Shown: piece after piece, positions 1-8,319 of the stretch
Layout of the letters: each line of letters opens with the position of its first letter
How positions within the stretch are numbered: the first letter of the stretch is position 1
Assembly: GCF_000224785.1 (NCBI RefSeq)
Contig: NZ_AGAV01000003.1
Span: 1 to 64,000 of the forward strand
DNA length: 64,000 bases
Direction of reading: 5' to 3'
Source: Lentibacillus jeotgali
GTDB lineage: Bacteria > Bacillota > Bacilli > Bacillales > Amphibacillaceae
Program-made: the position numbers and the translations under genes
The notes under the pieces: model-generated
Databases searched by the model: none
What the model saw: the letters and a program-made list of their open reading frames with translations, nothing else
What the model was told of the DNA's origin: nothing

Positions 1-132
1 GTTTTTGAAATAATCGGTATTAAGCAATAAGGCGCAATTATTGGAACAACAGGGGTTGAGCCTTACTTTTAATTTGATCATATTTGGAAAGAAATAACGA
101 CGGAATCACCACTTATGACAAGCTATTCTTTG

Positions 133-161
133 AAACCTAAGCATTTGCTTAGGTTTTTTTA
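133..161 (+). terminator. intrinsic terminator
   Basis: A perfect 10-bp stem (AAACCTAAGC / GCTTAGGTTT) with an ATTT loop is followed by a T run. It probably ends transcription of a gene upstream of the window. A degenerate piece of the region's GGGCGC repeat (TTAAGCAATAAGGCGC) lies at about 20-36. Confidence 0.8.
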
Positions 162-256
162 AATGTGTCCAGCCACTAAACGCCGGTTATGAATGGATTA
201 ACGAAACAAGTGTTGAGGTAATTTTTAGGTTGGTTATTTAATAAAATAATTTGTTC

Positions 257-286
257 TTTACAATAGTGTATGTCATACACTATAAT
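257..286 (+). promoter_or_regulatory. promoter with palindromic operator for padR-HAAS
   Basis: TTTACA (257-262) and TATAAT (281-286) are 18 bp apart. The spacer holds a perfect inverted repeat, TAGTGTATG-T-CATACACTA (264-282), that runs into the -10 box. A repressor bound here would block RNA polymerase. Autorepression by the PadR protein encoded just downstream is the natural inference, since PadR regulators commonly bind palindromes in their own promoters. Confidence 0.7.
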
Positions 287-305
287 GACTTCAGGAGATG
301 GTTAT

Positions 306-650
306 ATGAGCGATGCACATGAACACATAGACAAATTAATGCAGGAACTAAGACGAGGAACCATTACAATTGGCGCGTTAAGCCAGCTTTACGAACCTCA
401 GTATGGATACTCTCTGGTAACAACATTAAAAGAGAAGGGCGTTCAGGTAGAGCCTGGAACATTGTATCCTCTCTTGAGAAGGCTGGAAAAGCAAGGGGTG
501 TTGGAGAGCAAATGGGATACGAATGAGACACGGCCAAGGAAATATTATGTGTTGAGTCAAACTGGAAAAGAAGTATTCGATTTATTACGAAAGGAGTGGC
601 AAAGCATTGTCGAAAGTATGAATCATTTAATGAGGGAAAGAGGGGAATAA
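306..650 (+). CDS. PadR family transcriptional regulator
   Basis: This 114-residue protein is a PadR-type winged-helix repressor. The family signature is visible in the stretch from GTITIGALSQL through GTLYPLLRRLEKQG to RKYYVLSQTGKE. I start at ATG 306, which has AGGAG at 293-297; an upstream in-frame ATG at 270 lies inside the promoter palindrome and is not credible. The gene is followed after one base by a HAAS-domain membrane protein, the usual partner of short PadR regulators in Firmicutes, so the two form an operon. Repression through the palindrome at 264-282 is inferred. The inducing signal is unknown. Confidence 0.9.
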   Translation: MSDAHEHIDKLMQELRRGTITIGALSQLYEPQYGYSLVTTLKEKGVQVEPGTLYPLLRRLEKQGVLESKWDTNETRPRKYYVLSQTGKEVFDLLRKEWQSIVESMNHLMRERGE

Positions 651-651
651 G

Positions 652-1659
652 ATGGAAATGATTGGCCGGTATGTATATGCGGTTACTAAGAGGCTTCCGG
701 AAGCACAAAGAAAAGATGTAGCGGATGAACTTAGCGGTTTGATAGAAGATATGCTGGAAGAGCGAGTTCAGGGCAGGGAAATTACTGAGGAAGATGTAGA
801 GGGAGTATTACTGGAACTTGGACATCCAAGGACTCTGGCACGGAAATATAGAGGCGGTAAAAAATATGTTATTGGTCCAGAGCTGTATGATTTGTATATG
901 TTGGTTTTAAAGATAGGTTTGATCTCGGCTGTTTCAGTATTTACGATAATTTTCGTGATTCAAGTCATTTTAAATCCAATGAATATTCTGGATTACTTTG
1001 TCAACTTCATTGTTTCTTTCGTCACAATTATTCCAACGGTTATTGGCTGGACGACATTGGGTTTTGCCCTGGTGGAATATTTCGGTGCAGGAAAATTGGA
1101 ACATATCCACTTAGATAAAGGGTGGAAGCCATCAAGCCTGGCAGCGGTTCCTGACCCGAAGCGGCAAATTAAACGAAGTGAACCCATTGCAGGGATTATA
1201 TTTTATGTGCTGATTATGGTAATTCTGGCATTTTCAAATGATTATTTTGGCATTTGGATCTTTCAAGATGGAGAGTTTTCCGGTATTGTGCCATTTTTAA
1301 ATGAAGAATCATACGGATTGTTTCTACTGTTGATTCTGATTGTTTTTGGGTTTGGTATTGTGAAGGAATGTTTGAAATTCATGTATGAAAAGTGGACTTT
1401 TTCGTTAGTCGGTTTCACGGCAATTGTTAATCTGATATCGATTGCATTGATTTTGTTCATGATTACAAGTGTTCAGTTTTGGAATCCATATTTCATGAAT
1501 GAGCTCGTACAACATGGTTTTGTAAATGGAGGAAGCGATGATTTTGAGACTGTTCGGATCATTTGGGAACAGAGTACATTTTGGATACTGATTTTCCTTA
1601 TGTTTGGCTTAGTTTGGGATATTGTTGCCGGATTTATGAAGGTCCGTAAAGCAAAATAA
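652..1659 (+). CDS. HAAS-domain membrane protein, PadR partner
   Basis: This 335-residue protein has an N-terminal soluble helical domain of about 75 residues (RYVYAVTKRLPEAQRKDVADE...LGHPRTLARKYRG) typical of the HAAS signalling domain. About six hydrophobic membrane segments follow between residues 80 and 330. HAAS proteins are encoded directly after PadR regulators and are thought to sense an envelope signal; the ligand is not known. The start lies one base after the padR stop, so the genes are probably translationally coupled. A perfect terminator follows at 1750. The partner role is inferred from the gene pair. Confidence 0.8.
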   Translation: MEMIGRYVYAVTKRLPEAQRKDVADELSGLIEDMLEERVQGREITEEDVEGVLLELGHPRTLARKYRGGKKYVIGPELYDLYMLVLKIGLISAVSVFTIIFVIQVILNPMNILDYFVNFIVSFVTIIPTVIGWTTLGFALVEYFGAGKLEHIHLDKGWKPSSLAAVPDPKRQIKRSEPIAGIIFYVLIMVILAFSNDYFGIWIFQDGEFSGIVPFLNEESYGLFLLLILIVFGFGIVKECLKFMYEKWTFSLVGFTAIVNLISIALILFMITSVQFWNPYFMNELVQHGFVNGGSDDFETVRIIWEQSTFWILIFLMFGLVWDIVAGFMKVRKAK

Positions 1660-1699
1660 AAACATCTTCAACTACGGTAGTATAACTTCTTAACTGTAT

Positions 1700-1746
1700 T
1701 TAATAAGAAATAGTGTCAATATTGCATTAGGACCAGTTTGTTGAAA
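1700..1746 (+). repeat. GGGCGC-type intergenic repeat, right half only
   Basis: TAATAAGAAATAGTGTCAAT followed by ATTGCATTAGGACCAGTTTG matches the right half of the repeat found through the region (compare 19921-19985). The GGGCGC arm is degenerate or lost. Confidence 0.6.
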
Positions 1747-1749
1747 GTT

Positions 1750-1780
1750 GCCCCTCAAGGATTGAGGGGCTTGATTTTTG
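1750..1780 (+). terminator. intrinsic terminator after the HAAS gene
   Basis: A perfect 9-bp stem, GCCCCTCAA / TTGAGGGGC with a GGA loop (1750-1770), is followed by a T-rich tract. It also lies 3' of the convergent arr gene. Confidence 0.85.
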
Positions 1781-1805
1781 GGTTTTTAAGTCATGATTTT
1801 AAGGA

Positions 1806-2222
1806 TTAATCGTATATTACAGCTTTACCTTGTTCACGTAACTTTTTTAAAGATGTAAGCATATGATTTATTTCTTCGTCGGAATGTCTTTCCCATGAAC
1901 CTAATTCAGCTATTATTTTCAAAGGAGATTTAGACCTATAAGAACGTGTTGGATTTCCGGGAAATCTTTTGTCAGTTACTTTTGGATCATTTTCAAAATC
2001 ACCTAATGGTTCTATAATATAAATTCTTTCTTTTGATTTAGATGTTGCTAATTCAGCCCCCCATTTAGCAGCATCTAATGTTGCAGTAAAATATACATAG
2101 TTGGATTTTTTGTCTTGGTAATTTGATAAGTGTTGTGGTTCTAATAAATCTCCAATTTTTAGTTCTGCTTTAGTACCATGAAAAAAAGGACCATTATCTA
2201 AGACATCTTTTTTGTCATTCAT
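1806..2222 (-). CDS. arr: NAD(+)-rifampin ADP-ribosyltransferase
   Basis: This 138-residue protein matches the Arr family along its whole length. Visible blocks include FFHGTKAELKIGDLL near the N-terminus, NYVYFTATLDAAKWGAELA in the middle, RIYIIEPLG, and FPGNPTRSYRS before a helical C-terminus. Arr enzymes inactivate rifamycins in the cytoplasm by moving ADP-ribose from NAD to the ansa-chain hydroxyl. Full length (about 140 residues) and intact blocks suggest a working enzyme. The start has a good ribosome site (GAGAGGTG) upstream. It is on the minus strand in a region of plus-strand genes and lies between two repeat copies. Family assignment is firm; resistance is inferred. Confidence 0.92.
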   Translation of the reverse strand: MNDKKDVLDNGPFFHGTKAELKIGDLLEPQHLSNYQDKKSNYVYFTATLDAAKWGAELATSKSKERIYIIEPLGDFENDPKVTDKRFPGNPTRSYRSKSPLKIIAELGSWERHSDEEINHMLTSLKKLREQGKAVIYD

Positions 2223-2444
2223 ACTTATACACCTCTCATATTTTTAGATTTGTATATAACAGTATAGTATGCGAATTTTAGAAAGAGTAGTCTATAAATA
2301 ATTTATGAATAATAGTACAATGGAAGTAGAGGGCATAATACCGAACGATAATTACCAATTATTAGTTTTTAATTGGCAGTCAACATTTTTCGTTGCTGAA
2401 GTTTTTATGGACTGACATATGGTTTTGTATTTAAAAAGTGATAT

Positions 2445-2460
2445 TAAGCAATCGGGCGCC
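2445..2460 (+). repeat. GGGCGC repeat, left half, split by group II intron 1
   Basis: TTAAGCAATCGGGCGCC is the left arm of the intergenic repeat. Its right arm resumes after the intron, near 5093. Confidence 0.6.
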
Positions 2461-5092
2461 GGTCGACAAGTTCTGCTATAAACGTGTTCAAACGTGAAAG
2501 GCAGTAGATTATACAAGATTATTATCTAAACGTTACAACCGAGGATGGGAATGACGGAACCATGTTTCCCGAAACCATCCCATCAATACTCCTGCATGCG
2601 TCATAACTGACAGGTTATGGGGTCTGAAGTACAGGTAGATTCGGCAGAACGAAGGCTGGAGCCACTCCCAAGGAGAAGGTATGCTGACGGATATGCCGCA
2701 TGGCTGAAAAACTGGATAAGGTGAGAATGGTTTCAGCGGAATGAAACTGACGAACAACTGAACATACGGGTCTAAAGATTGACTATAAGGAAATCTTATA
2801 GGTCATCTAACGATGACGTGAGTGGTGTGGAGTAAAAATGCGCCCTCTGAAACACGCTATGCCGAACAAAGGCGGTATCCAGCTCACAGGCTTACAGGGG
2901 AACACCTAAGTTCAGAAAGGAAAGCTAGGTTGTAAGGGACTTGGAAAACTAGGAACGTTGTAACAGGGGCTGTCACCCTAAACGGTTACTATAAGGCTTG
3001 TGCCGAAAGGTATTTATCCTTTTGAGGGTAGGGGCATGACTGATGAACCTCCTGTAATGGGAGTGGAGGAATAGCCCCAAGTCTAGCGAAATTGAAAGAT
3101 TATTTTCCATTCGTGTATTGCACCGGTCGGGTAAGAACGTGGGAACATCACTCCGAAAGGAGAGGTGCCACAGTGCAAGCTTTACGATATTGGGATTACT
3201 ACGAAATGACGGAGACATTTTCAGACTTGTACGATAAAAGCTTAAAACAACAACCCTTTTCTCATCTTTACGGCATTATCACATCAAGAGAAAATATTTT
3301 ACTAGCTTATCGTACCATTAAATCGAATAAGGGTTCCAAAACACCTGGAACCGATGGGAATACTATCCATGACATGAAAAAGTGGCCTGAAACAAAACTA
3401 GTAATGGAAATTCGAAGGCAATTAGAAAATTATCGCCCAAAGAAAGTCAGACGGAAATGGGTAGATAAAGGCAATGGAAAGTGGAGACCTCTAGGTATTC
3501 CTTGTATCCTAGACCGCATTATCCAACAAAGTTTTAAACAGGTACTTGAACCAATCGCGGAAGCCAGATTCTATAAGCATAGTTATGGATTTAGGCCTCT
3601 CCGCTCGACGCACCATGCGATGGCAAGAATTCAACAACTTATTAATCTATCCCACTTTCACTTTGTGGTTGACGTTGATATTAAAAGTTTCTTTGACCAT
3701 ATTAACCATACGCTGCTTATAAAGCAACTGTGGAACATGGGGATTCAAGACCGGAAGGTATTAGCCTGCATTGACAAAATGCTGAAAGCTGAAATTGATG
3801 GGGAAGGCATACCTACAGGGGGCGTACCCCAGGGCGGATTATTATCAACGTTATTGGCAAACATAGTGCTCAATGACCTTGACCAATGGGTTGCTGGACA
3901 ATGGGAGACGTTTCCTCTTACTAATCCATATAGCTCAGATGATTCTGCAAGGCATGCCAAGAAACGAACGAACCTAAAAGAAGGATATCTCGTCCGCTAC
4001 GCGGACGATTTTAAAATACTTTGTAAGGACGGCAAAACAGCTCAGAAATGGTACCACGCTGTAAGGCTTTACCTTAAAGACCGTTTGAAATTGGATATAT
4101 CGCCGGAAAAATCACAAATCGTGAATCTTCGGAAACGGGAATCCGAATTTCTAGGCTTCACTATTCGTGCCAATAAAAAGCGTAAAAAGCGAGTCGCACG
4201 TACCGGTATTAAACCGGATAAAAAGCGTAAAATCAAGGAAGAAGCACGGAAGCTGATTCGCAGAATCAGGTCGTCGCCTTCGGCTCTTAATGCTTTGCGT
4301 TTTAACAGTTTTGTTCTGGGAATACATTATTATTTCAAAAGGGCTACTAAGGTCAATCTGGAGTTCTCACGTCTTGCCTATGACTTAAGAGCGTTCATAT
4401 ATAATCATCTCAGACCAGTAGGTAAATACGGTCGTCCGGCTAATCCACCGCCAACTTATAAAAAGCTGTATCACAGTAGCTTTAAAACATTTCAAATCGC
4501 TGGTGTATATTTATTCCCGCTAGCGGATGTTAAAACGGTTAACACCATGGGATTCAGTCCGGAAATGACTCCTTTTACCAAAGAAGGCAGGGATAAAATA
4601 CACAAAAAGTTGCGCCCGGATATCCAACGGGAAGTTGGTGAGTTGATGAAATCAACACTTCCGAACCGAAGCGTTGAATATTTGGATAATCGAATCAGCC
4701 GGTACAGCATGAAAATGGGTAAATGCGAAATTACAGGTATGGAGCTACCTGCTTCAGATGTCCATTGTCATCACTACCTGCCGCTAAATTTTGGAGGAAG
4801 TGATCAATTTAATAACCTTCGCATTATCCATGAAGACGTGCATCGATTGATTCATACTATGGATAAAGAGATGATTGATGAACTCAAAAGGAAATTTCAA
4901 CTTACTAGCGGAATATCGATTCCGCGAAAAGTGTAAGCTTGAATCCGTGTGAAAATCTCAAATATGAAGTAACGAGGAACTTATAATCGAGTAATTTTGG
5001 TAGATGGAACGCGGAGTGCGGGGAAACCTGCACGCTCTGTGTGGAGCAGGGGAAAAGCTGGAGATAACTTCAAAGGCTTACCTATTGCTGAC
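2461..5092 (+). mobile_element. group II intron 1, full length
   Basis: The 5' part (about 2461-3150) is structured non-coding RNA that shares blocks with the other two introns here, such as CATACGGGTCTAAA. An intron-encoded reverse transcriptase follows. The 3' end shows a domain V hairpin (about 5006-5043, GGAACGCGGAGTGCGGGGAA with its complementary arm) and a domain VI hairpin (about 5046-5088) with a candidate branch A in GATAACTTC. Both ends fall inside a GGGCGC-type repeat. The 5' boundary is uncertain by about 10 bases; the 3' boundary is set by pairing in domain VI and an AC end. Confidence 0.85.
3173..4936 (+). CDS. group II intron reverse transcriptase/maturase (intron 1)
   Basis: This 587-residue multifunctional intron protein has an N-terminal RT domain with GIPCILDRIIQQ and the catalytic VRYADDFKIL, then a maturase/X region. 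It ends with an HNH endonuclease domain (CEITGMELP...HCHHYLP...NNL...H). It assists intron splicing and reverse-splicing into DNA. I start at GTG 3173 behind GAAAGGAGAGG; upstream in-frame codons read intron RNA and lack homology to the two sister proteins. All core motifs look intact. An HNH domain argues against class C, although class C introns are the ones known to use hairpin targets. Confidence 0.93.
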   Translation: MQALRYWDYYEMTETFSDLYDKSLKQQPFSHLYGIITSRENILLAYRTIKSNKGSKTPGTDGNTIHDMKKWPETKLVMEIRRQLENYRPKKVRRKWVDKGNGKWRPLGIPCILDRIIQQSFKQVLEPIAEARFYKHSYGFRPLRSTHHAMARIQQLINLSHFHFVVDVDIKSFFDHINHTLLIKQLWNMGIQDRKVLACIDKMLKAEIDGEGIPTGGVPQGGLLSTLLANIVLNDLDQWVAGQWETFPLTNPYSSDDSARHAKKRTNLKEGYLVRYADDFKILCKDGKTAQKWYHAVRLYLKDRLKLDISPEKSQIVNLRKRESEFLGFTIRANKKRKKRVARTGIKPDKKRKIKEEARKLIRRIRSSPSALNALRFNSFVLGIHYYFKRATKVNLEFSRLAYDLRAFIYNHLRPVGKYGRPANPPPTYKKLYHSSFKTFQIAGVYLFPLADVKTVNTMGFSPEMTPFTKEGRDKIHKKLRPDIQREVGELMKSTLPNRSVEYLDNRISRYSMKMGKCEITGMELPASDVHCHHYLPLNFGGSDQFNNLRIIHEDVHRLIHTMDKEMIDELKRKFQLTSGISIPRKV

Positions 5093-5150
5093 AATTCTGG
5101 GACAAGAAACTGAGCCCTGTATTTTAGAAACGGCCATTATGAGGAATAAC
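5093..5150 (+). repeat. GGGCGC repeat, right half after intron 1
   Basis: The stretch TTCTGGGACAAGAAACTGAG, then CCCTGTATT, then AAACGGCCATTATGAGGAAT resembles the right half of the repeat (compare 16470-16520). The match is diverged. Confidence 0.5.
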
Positions 5151-5174
5151 TCTTAGTTAAGGAGTTGAATTGTT

Positions 5175-5374
5175 TTGAGTAAAGAAAACCTCCCTAAAAT
5201 AGATAAATGGGTAGAAAAATACAGCACTTATCGATTGCGGTTGTTTGTTTATTGAGTTTAATTATTAGCTGGGGAGAACATTGGATACTTACAGGTGTTT
5301 TTGGAATGGGCGTACTTATCCTCGGAACGGTAGGAGTTTTTGATATAAAACAAATTAATAACGAAAAAAGATAA
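5175..5374 (+). pseudogene. small membrane protein gene, probably frameshifted
   Basis: A TTG start at 5175 with AAGGAG at 5159-5164 opens a frame, MSKENLPKIDKWVEKYSTYR..., that stops after 26 codons. An overlapping frame from ATG 5207 runs 55 residues to 5374 and encodes two hydrophobic helices (AVVCLLSLIISWGEHWILTG, VFGMGVLILGTVGVFDI). The good ribosome site belongs to the first frame and the membrane segments to the second, so a single-base indel near 5245 is the likely explanation. Alternatively the 55-residue frame alone is the gene. No family is recognised. A repeat copy follows at 5401. Confidence 0.5.
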
Positions 5375-5400
5375 AGTTGGCTTTGCTTACTTCGCCAATC

Positions 5401-5465
5401 GGGGCGCTTTTCTTTAATAAGGAATAGCGCCAATACCGCACATAAGGGCTAGCTTGTTAAGTAAA
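5401..5465 (+). repeat. GGGCGC-type intergenic repeat
   Basis: GGGGCGCTTTTCTTTAATAA then GGAATAGCGCC, followed by AATACCGCACATAAGGGCTA and GCTTGTTAAGTAA. This is a near-consensus copy, plus orientation. Confidence 0.85.
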
Positions 5466-5526
5466 TTATGTTACAGTTTTACTATATTTGAAAATTAAGA
5501 TATGAAAAGGAATTATTATTTATTTA

Positions 5527-5838
5527 TTGACAACGGTAAGTAAAGCAAACCTAGGTGATATGGTTTTTCAATTACTTTTTTTGTTAACTATAATCTCTCT
5601 TGTTTCAGGGATTTTGCTGTCGATTATTACGGTGAGAAAAAAAGGTGAATTAAGGAGATCGTCAACAGATATAGTATTCACTGGTGTGTGTGGGGGACTA
5701 GCTGAGTCTCTTAAAATGTCTTCTATTTTCGTGCGAGTGGTTTTTATTTTATTTCAGCCAGTTTTTCTTTGGATCTATATAATTTTAGTTTGGTTATTAA
5801 AAAGTAAGGAGACTAAAAATTTCAGTAATATTACTTGA
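5527..5838 (+). CDS. PspC-domain membrane protein
   Basis: This 103-residue protein has an N-terminal transmembrane helix (about residues 12-36) and then a PspC domain: DIVFTGVCGGLAESLKMSS followed by a second membrane helix. PspC proteins are inner-membrane components of phage-shock or envelope-stress responses, often sensing or signalling. The TTG start is weak because the nearest AAAAGG lies 16 bases upstream; ATG 5560 with a modest GGTG is an alternative that keeps the PspC domain. The gene stands alone between two repeat copies. The domain call is firm; the role is not established. Confidence 0.8.
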   Translation: MTTVSKANLGDMVFQLLFLLTIISLVSGILLSIITVRKKGELRRSSTDIVFTGVCGGLAESLKMSSIFVRVVFILFQPVFLWIYIILVWLLKSKETKNFSNIT

Positions 5839-5908
5839 TGGGTCAAGACTTCATCACCGCATTGATTACTGATTTATATGTTGAGTAACGGCTAAATTTA
5901 TTCTACCG

Positions 5909-5965
5909 AACGGGCGCGCTAATAGAATAGTGCGTCCTTTGAATTGGGCCAGATTGTTTAGTAAC
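5909..5965 (+). repeat. GGGCGC-type intergenic repeat
   Basis: ACGGGCGCGCTAATAGAATA, GTGCGTCC, then GAATTGGGCCAGATTGTTTA. It is a diverged copy, plus orientation. Confidence 0.7.
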
Positions 5966-5993
5966 ACATAATTTTAAGAAAGGTGGTAGTAGG

Positions 5994-6077
5994 ATGGGAT
6001 TTTGGTACTTTCTATTACTTTTTTAGGTAGGTGTCTTCATTTTGGTGAAAATAATTGAACAGGATTACCTGTTTTAG
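5994..6077 (+). pseudogene. tiny membrane peptide ORF with internal stop
   Basis: An ATG behind AAAGGTGGTAGTAGG starts MGFWYFLLLF, then an amber codon at 6024-6026. The same frame continues VGVFILVKIIEQDYLF to a stop at 6077. A strong ribosome site and a hydrophobic reading frame between two repeat copies suggest a decayed small membrane gene. It could also be chance. Confidence 0.3.
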
Positions 6078-6097
6078 AATAATTGGTATTAAGCAAA

Positions 6098-6155
6098 AGG
6101 CGCGAGAATAAAATAAAAGTCTGCGCTCCACAATGAAACACTAGCTTGCGAATAA
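6098..6155 (+). repeat. GGGCGC-type intergenic repeat, degenerate
   Basis: TTAAGCAAAAGGCGCGAGAA, AAGTCTGCGCTCC and CACTAGCTTGCG keep the order of repeat blocks but are diverged. Confidence 0.55.
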
Positions 6156-6219
6156 TGGATGAATATTTTACAGAAAGAGGTAAAAAGATAACTGTAAATG
6201 GAAGTTTGGAGTGAATAAA

Positions 6220-7221
6220 ATGGAGAGTAATAAGAATAAGTTAACATCTATAGAAATTGGTTCTCTTTGGTCGACTTATATGAGTGCGAGTTTATCACAG
6301 CGTGTCCTTCAACACTTTACTGAAAAAATGGTGGATAAGCAGATGAGACAAATAATAGAGTATGCACTTGATCTCAGTGTTCAACATCTGCAATCCCTAG
6401 AAGAAATTTTTATAAGTGAGGGACACCCCATCCCTCAAGGGTTTACTGAAGAGGATGTGAATGCAGGTGTGCCCCGATTATTTTCGGACACTTTTTGTTT
6501 GATTTACGTCAAGCATATGGCGAACTATGGATTAAGAAATTATGGAGCGTATTATTCTTATTCTTCTGATCAAAGGACTTTAAATTTTTTTGAACAAGCC
6601 TTACAGAAAACAATTAAGTTGCAGGATCAATCAACAAAATTAATGTTGGATAAGGGTGTGTATTCCCATGCCCCATATTTTTCGTATCCTGAACATCCAA
6701 GTTTTATTCAAGACGCAAAATATTACTTAAACATCGGGTTGTTTACAAATGATAGGCCCTTAAACGCTGTAGAAATTAGACATCTTTATAAAAGCACGAT
6801 AACGAATACTATTGGTGGTTACCTGTTGTTGGGATTTAGCCAGGTTGCCGATTCCCAGGAGGTTAGGGATCATATGCTAAAAGGTAAAGATATTACAGAC
6901 AACCAAAGGGAATCTTTAAACCAAAAGATAAAAAAGGAAAACCTCGATCCGCCTTCTTTCCCAGAATTTGAAGTGACTGACTCAACTGTTTCACCTTTTT
7001 CAGACAAGTTGATGATGGGACATGTTGCATTTCTGGCAGGCATTGGTATATCTGATTATGGTATGGCGATGGGACAATCCCAAAGAGCTGACTTAATTTT
7101 TCTATATGGAAAGCTAATAACAGGTGCCCAACGTTATGCAAAAAGTAGTGCGGATTTGGCCATTAAAAATAAATGGTTGGAGCAACCACCACAGTTTCCT
7201 GATGTTCAACGTTCCCAATAA
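6220..7221 (+). CDS. DUF3231 family protein (ferritin-like bundle, spore coat-type)
   Basis: This 333-residue protein has two related halves, each beginning with a block like LTSIEIGSLWSTYMSASLSQ or RPLNAVEIRHLYKSTITNTI. This is the internal duplication typical of DUF3231, a Bacillales family related to CotF-like helical proteins. The function is unknown; a role in the spore or in stress is only suggested by the family's distribution. I choose ATG 6220, with GGAG at 6208-6211, over an upstream in-frame GTG. A second family member is encoded at 20657-21673, so the array carries two paralogs. It is soluble, with no signal peptide. Confidence 0.85.
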   Translation: MESNKNKLTSIEIGSLWSTYMSASLSQRVLQHFTEKMVDKQMRQIIEYALDLSVQHLQSLEEIFISEGHPIPQGFTEEDVNAGVPRLFSDTFCLIYVKHMANYGLRNYGAYYSYSSDQRTLNFFEQALQKTIKLQDQSTKLMLDKGVYSHAPYFSYPEHPSFIQDAKYYLNIGLFTNDRPLNAVEIRHLYKSTITNTIGGYLLLGFSQVADSQEVRDHMLKGKDITDNQRESLNQKIKKENLDPPSFPEFEVTDSTVSPFSDKLMMGHVAFLAGIGISDYGMAMGQSQRADLIFLYGKLITGAQRYAKSSADLAIKNKWLEQPPQFPDVQRSQ

Positions 7222-7312
7222 TAAAAGAATGAATCCCCCTTTTTAAGGAAAATGCTACATAAGAAAGTCGGGTAAAAGATCGTAATTAAATGGCGTCCAA
7301 AGGAGGATCAAA

Positions 7313-7525
7313 ATGTTTAAACCAGATCGAAATAAAGCTAGGACTGGAGAAATTATCGAGTTTGAACGGGATAGTATTTTAGTGAAAGGCAAAGTTCTGC
7401 CATCAAATACAAGGAACAGTATTGTTGTTGATATATCGGCGATGGAAGATTATGATAAGCTGAATCACGGCTACCCCAATGTAGTTGTCTCCCACAAAAA
7501 TTACAGGGTAATTGATGGGGGTTAG
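7313..7525 (+). CDS. DUF2187 family protein (YkvS-like)
   Basis: This 70-residue protein resembles B. subtilis YkvS. It has GEIIEFERDSILVKGKVL, then SIVVDISAMEDYDKL, ending VSHKNYRVID. The family is a small beta-barrel, KOW/SH3-like in size, with no known function. A strong ribosome site (AAAGGAGG) precedes the ATG. It follows the DUF3231 gene by about 90 bases and precedes the repeat copy that holds intron 2, so the two genes probably form one unit. Confidence 0.85.
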   Translation: MFKPDRNKARTGEIIEFERDSILVKGKVLPSNTRNSIVVDISAMEDYDKLNHGYPNVVVSHKNYRVIDGG

Positions 7526-7617
7526 CAATAAACTTTTCGTATTACTCAATCCAGTGCGCTTTTCTCTGACATTAGGATATATGACTCAAAAACCTTGACC
7601 CAACTATGAAGCAATAC

Positions 7618-7634
7618 GAACGGGCGCACTTCCG
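7618..7634 (+). repeat. GGGCGC repeat, left half, split by intron 2
   Basis: GAACGGGCGCACTTCCG ends exactly where the intron begins with GTGCG. Joined to the right half at 13073 it restores a perfect GGGCGC/GCGCCC hairpin. Confidence 0.85.
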
Positions 7635-8319
7635 GTGCGAAACGTTCTTAGTTTAAATGGAGGATGGCTAACATCTCTCTGGTAAAGTCTAGGCAATTCC
7701 CTATGGAATTGAAGGATTATATCGAAGAATCAAATGAAGAGGTAACGTTTGGAAGGGTTCTCTCTTAGTCGATTAGCACTGAATTTAGTAAGAATGATAG
7801 TGTTAAAAGCTCGGTGAAAAGGCGTAAGAATTTACCGTAACAGTGCAGTTTATCTGACGAAAGCTTACCCGCAGGGGTGGTGTAAATCATGACGCTTGAG
7901 TTGAACGAGTATGGTGAGAATGCAATACAACCTATAATAAAGGGTTACGCTGACAAACTTCTGAAGGTACGGGTCTAAACGCGCAATACATAGAAACTGT
8001 GTATATCACCAAATGTGAGGTTAGCAGTGGATGAGTAAGATTCGGATATATGAAAATCCATGATATGTTACAGGCATATGAACGGCTAACAGGCTTACAG
8101 GAAACACCTAAGTTCATTCTATAATAGATATAATTCAACGTTGTAAGCTGATAACGTGGAGGGCTTACTCTTTATGAAGCGTTGATAAGGAAAACAATAA
8201 TGAGAATAGTTTGTATATGGTAACTTAAAAATCGACCACTATGTTCATTGAAAATCCGGCCAGTAGATTGATAATCTCACTTGTAAAATATACAAGTGGG
8301 GGCAGGAGAGATGATCACA

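Noticed and set aside
3092-3172. Upstream start for the intron 1 RT
   Set aside because: The sister proteins begin at the GTG 3173 equivalent, which has a strong ribosome site; the upstream codons are intron RNA.
7541-7610. A separate repeat copy after the DUF2187 gene (CAGTGCGCTTTTCTCTGAC)
   Set aside because: The left arm alone is weakly similar; a clear copy begins only at 7618.
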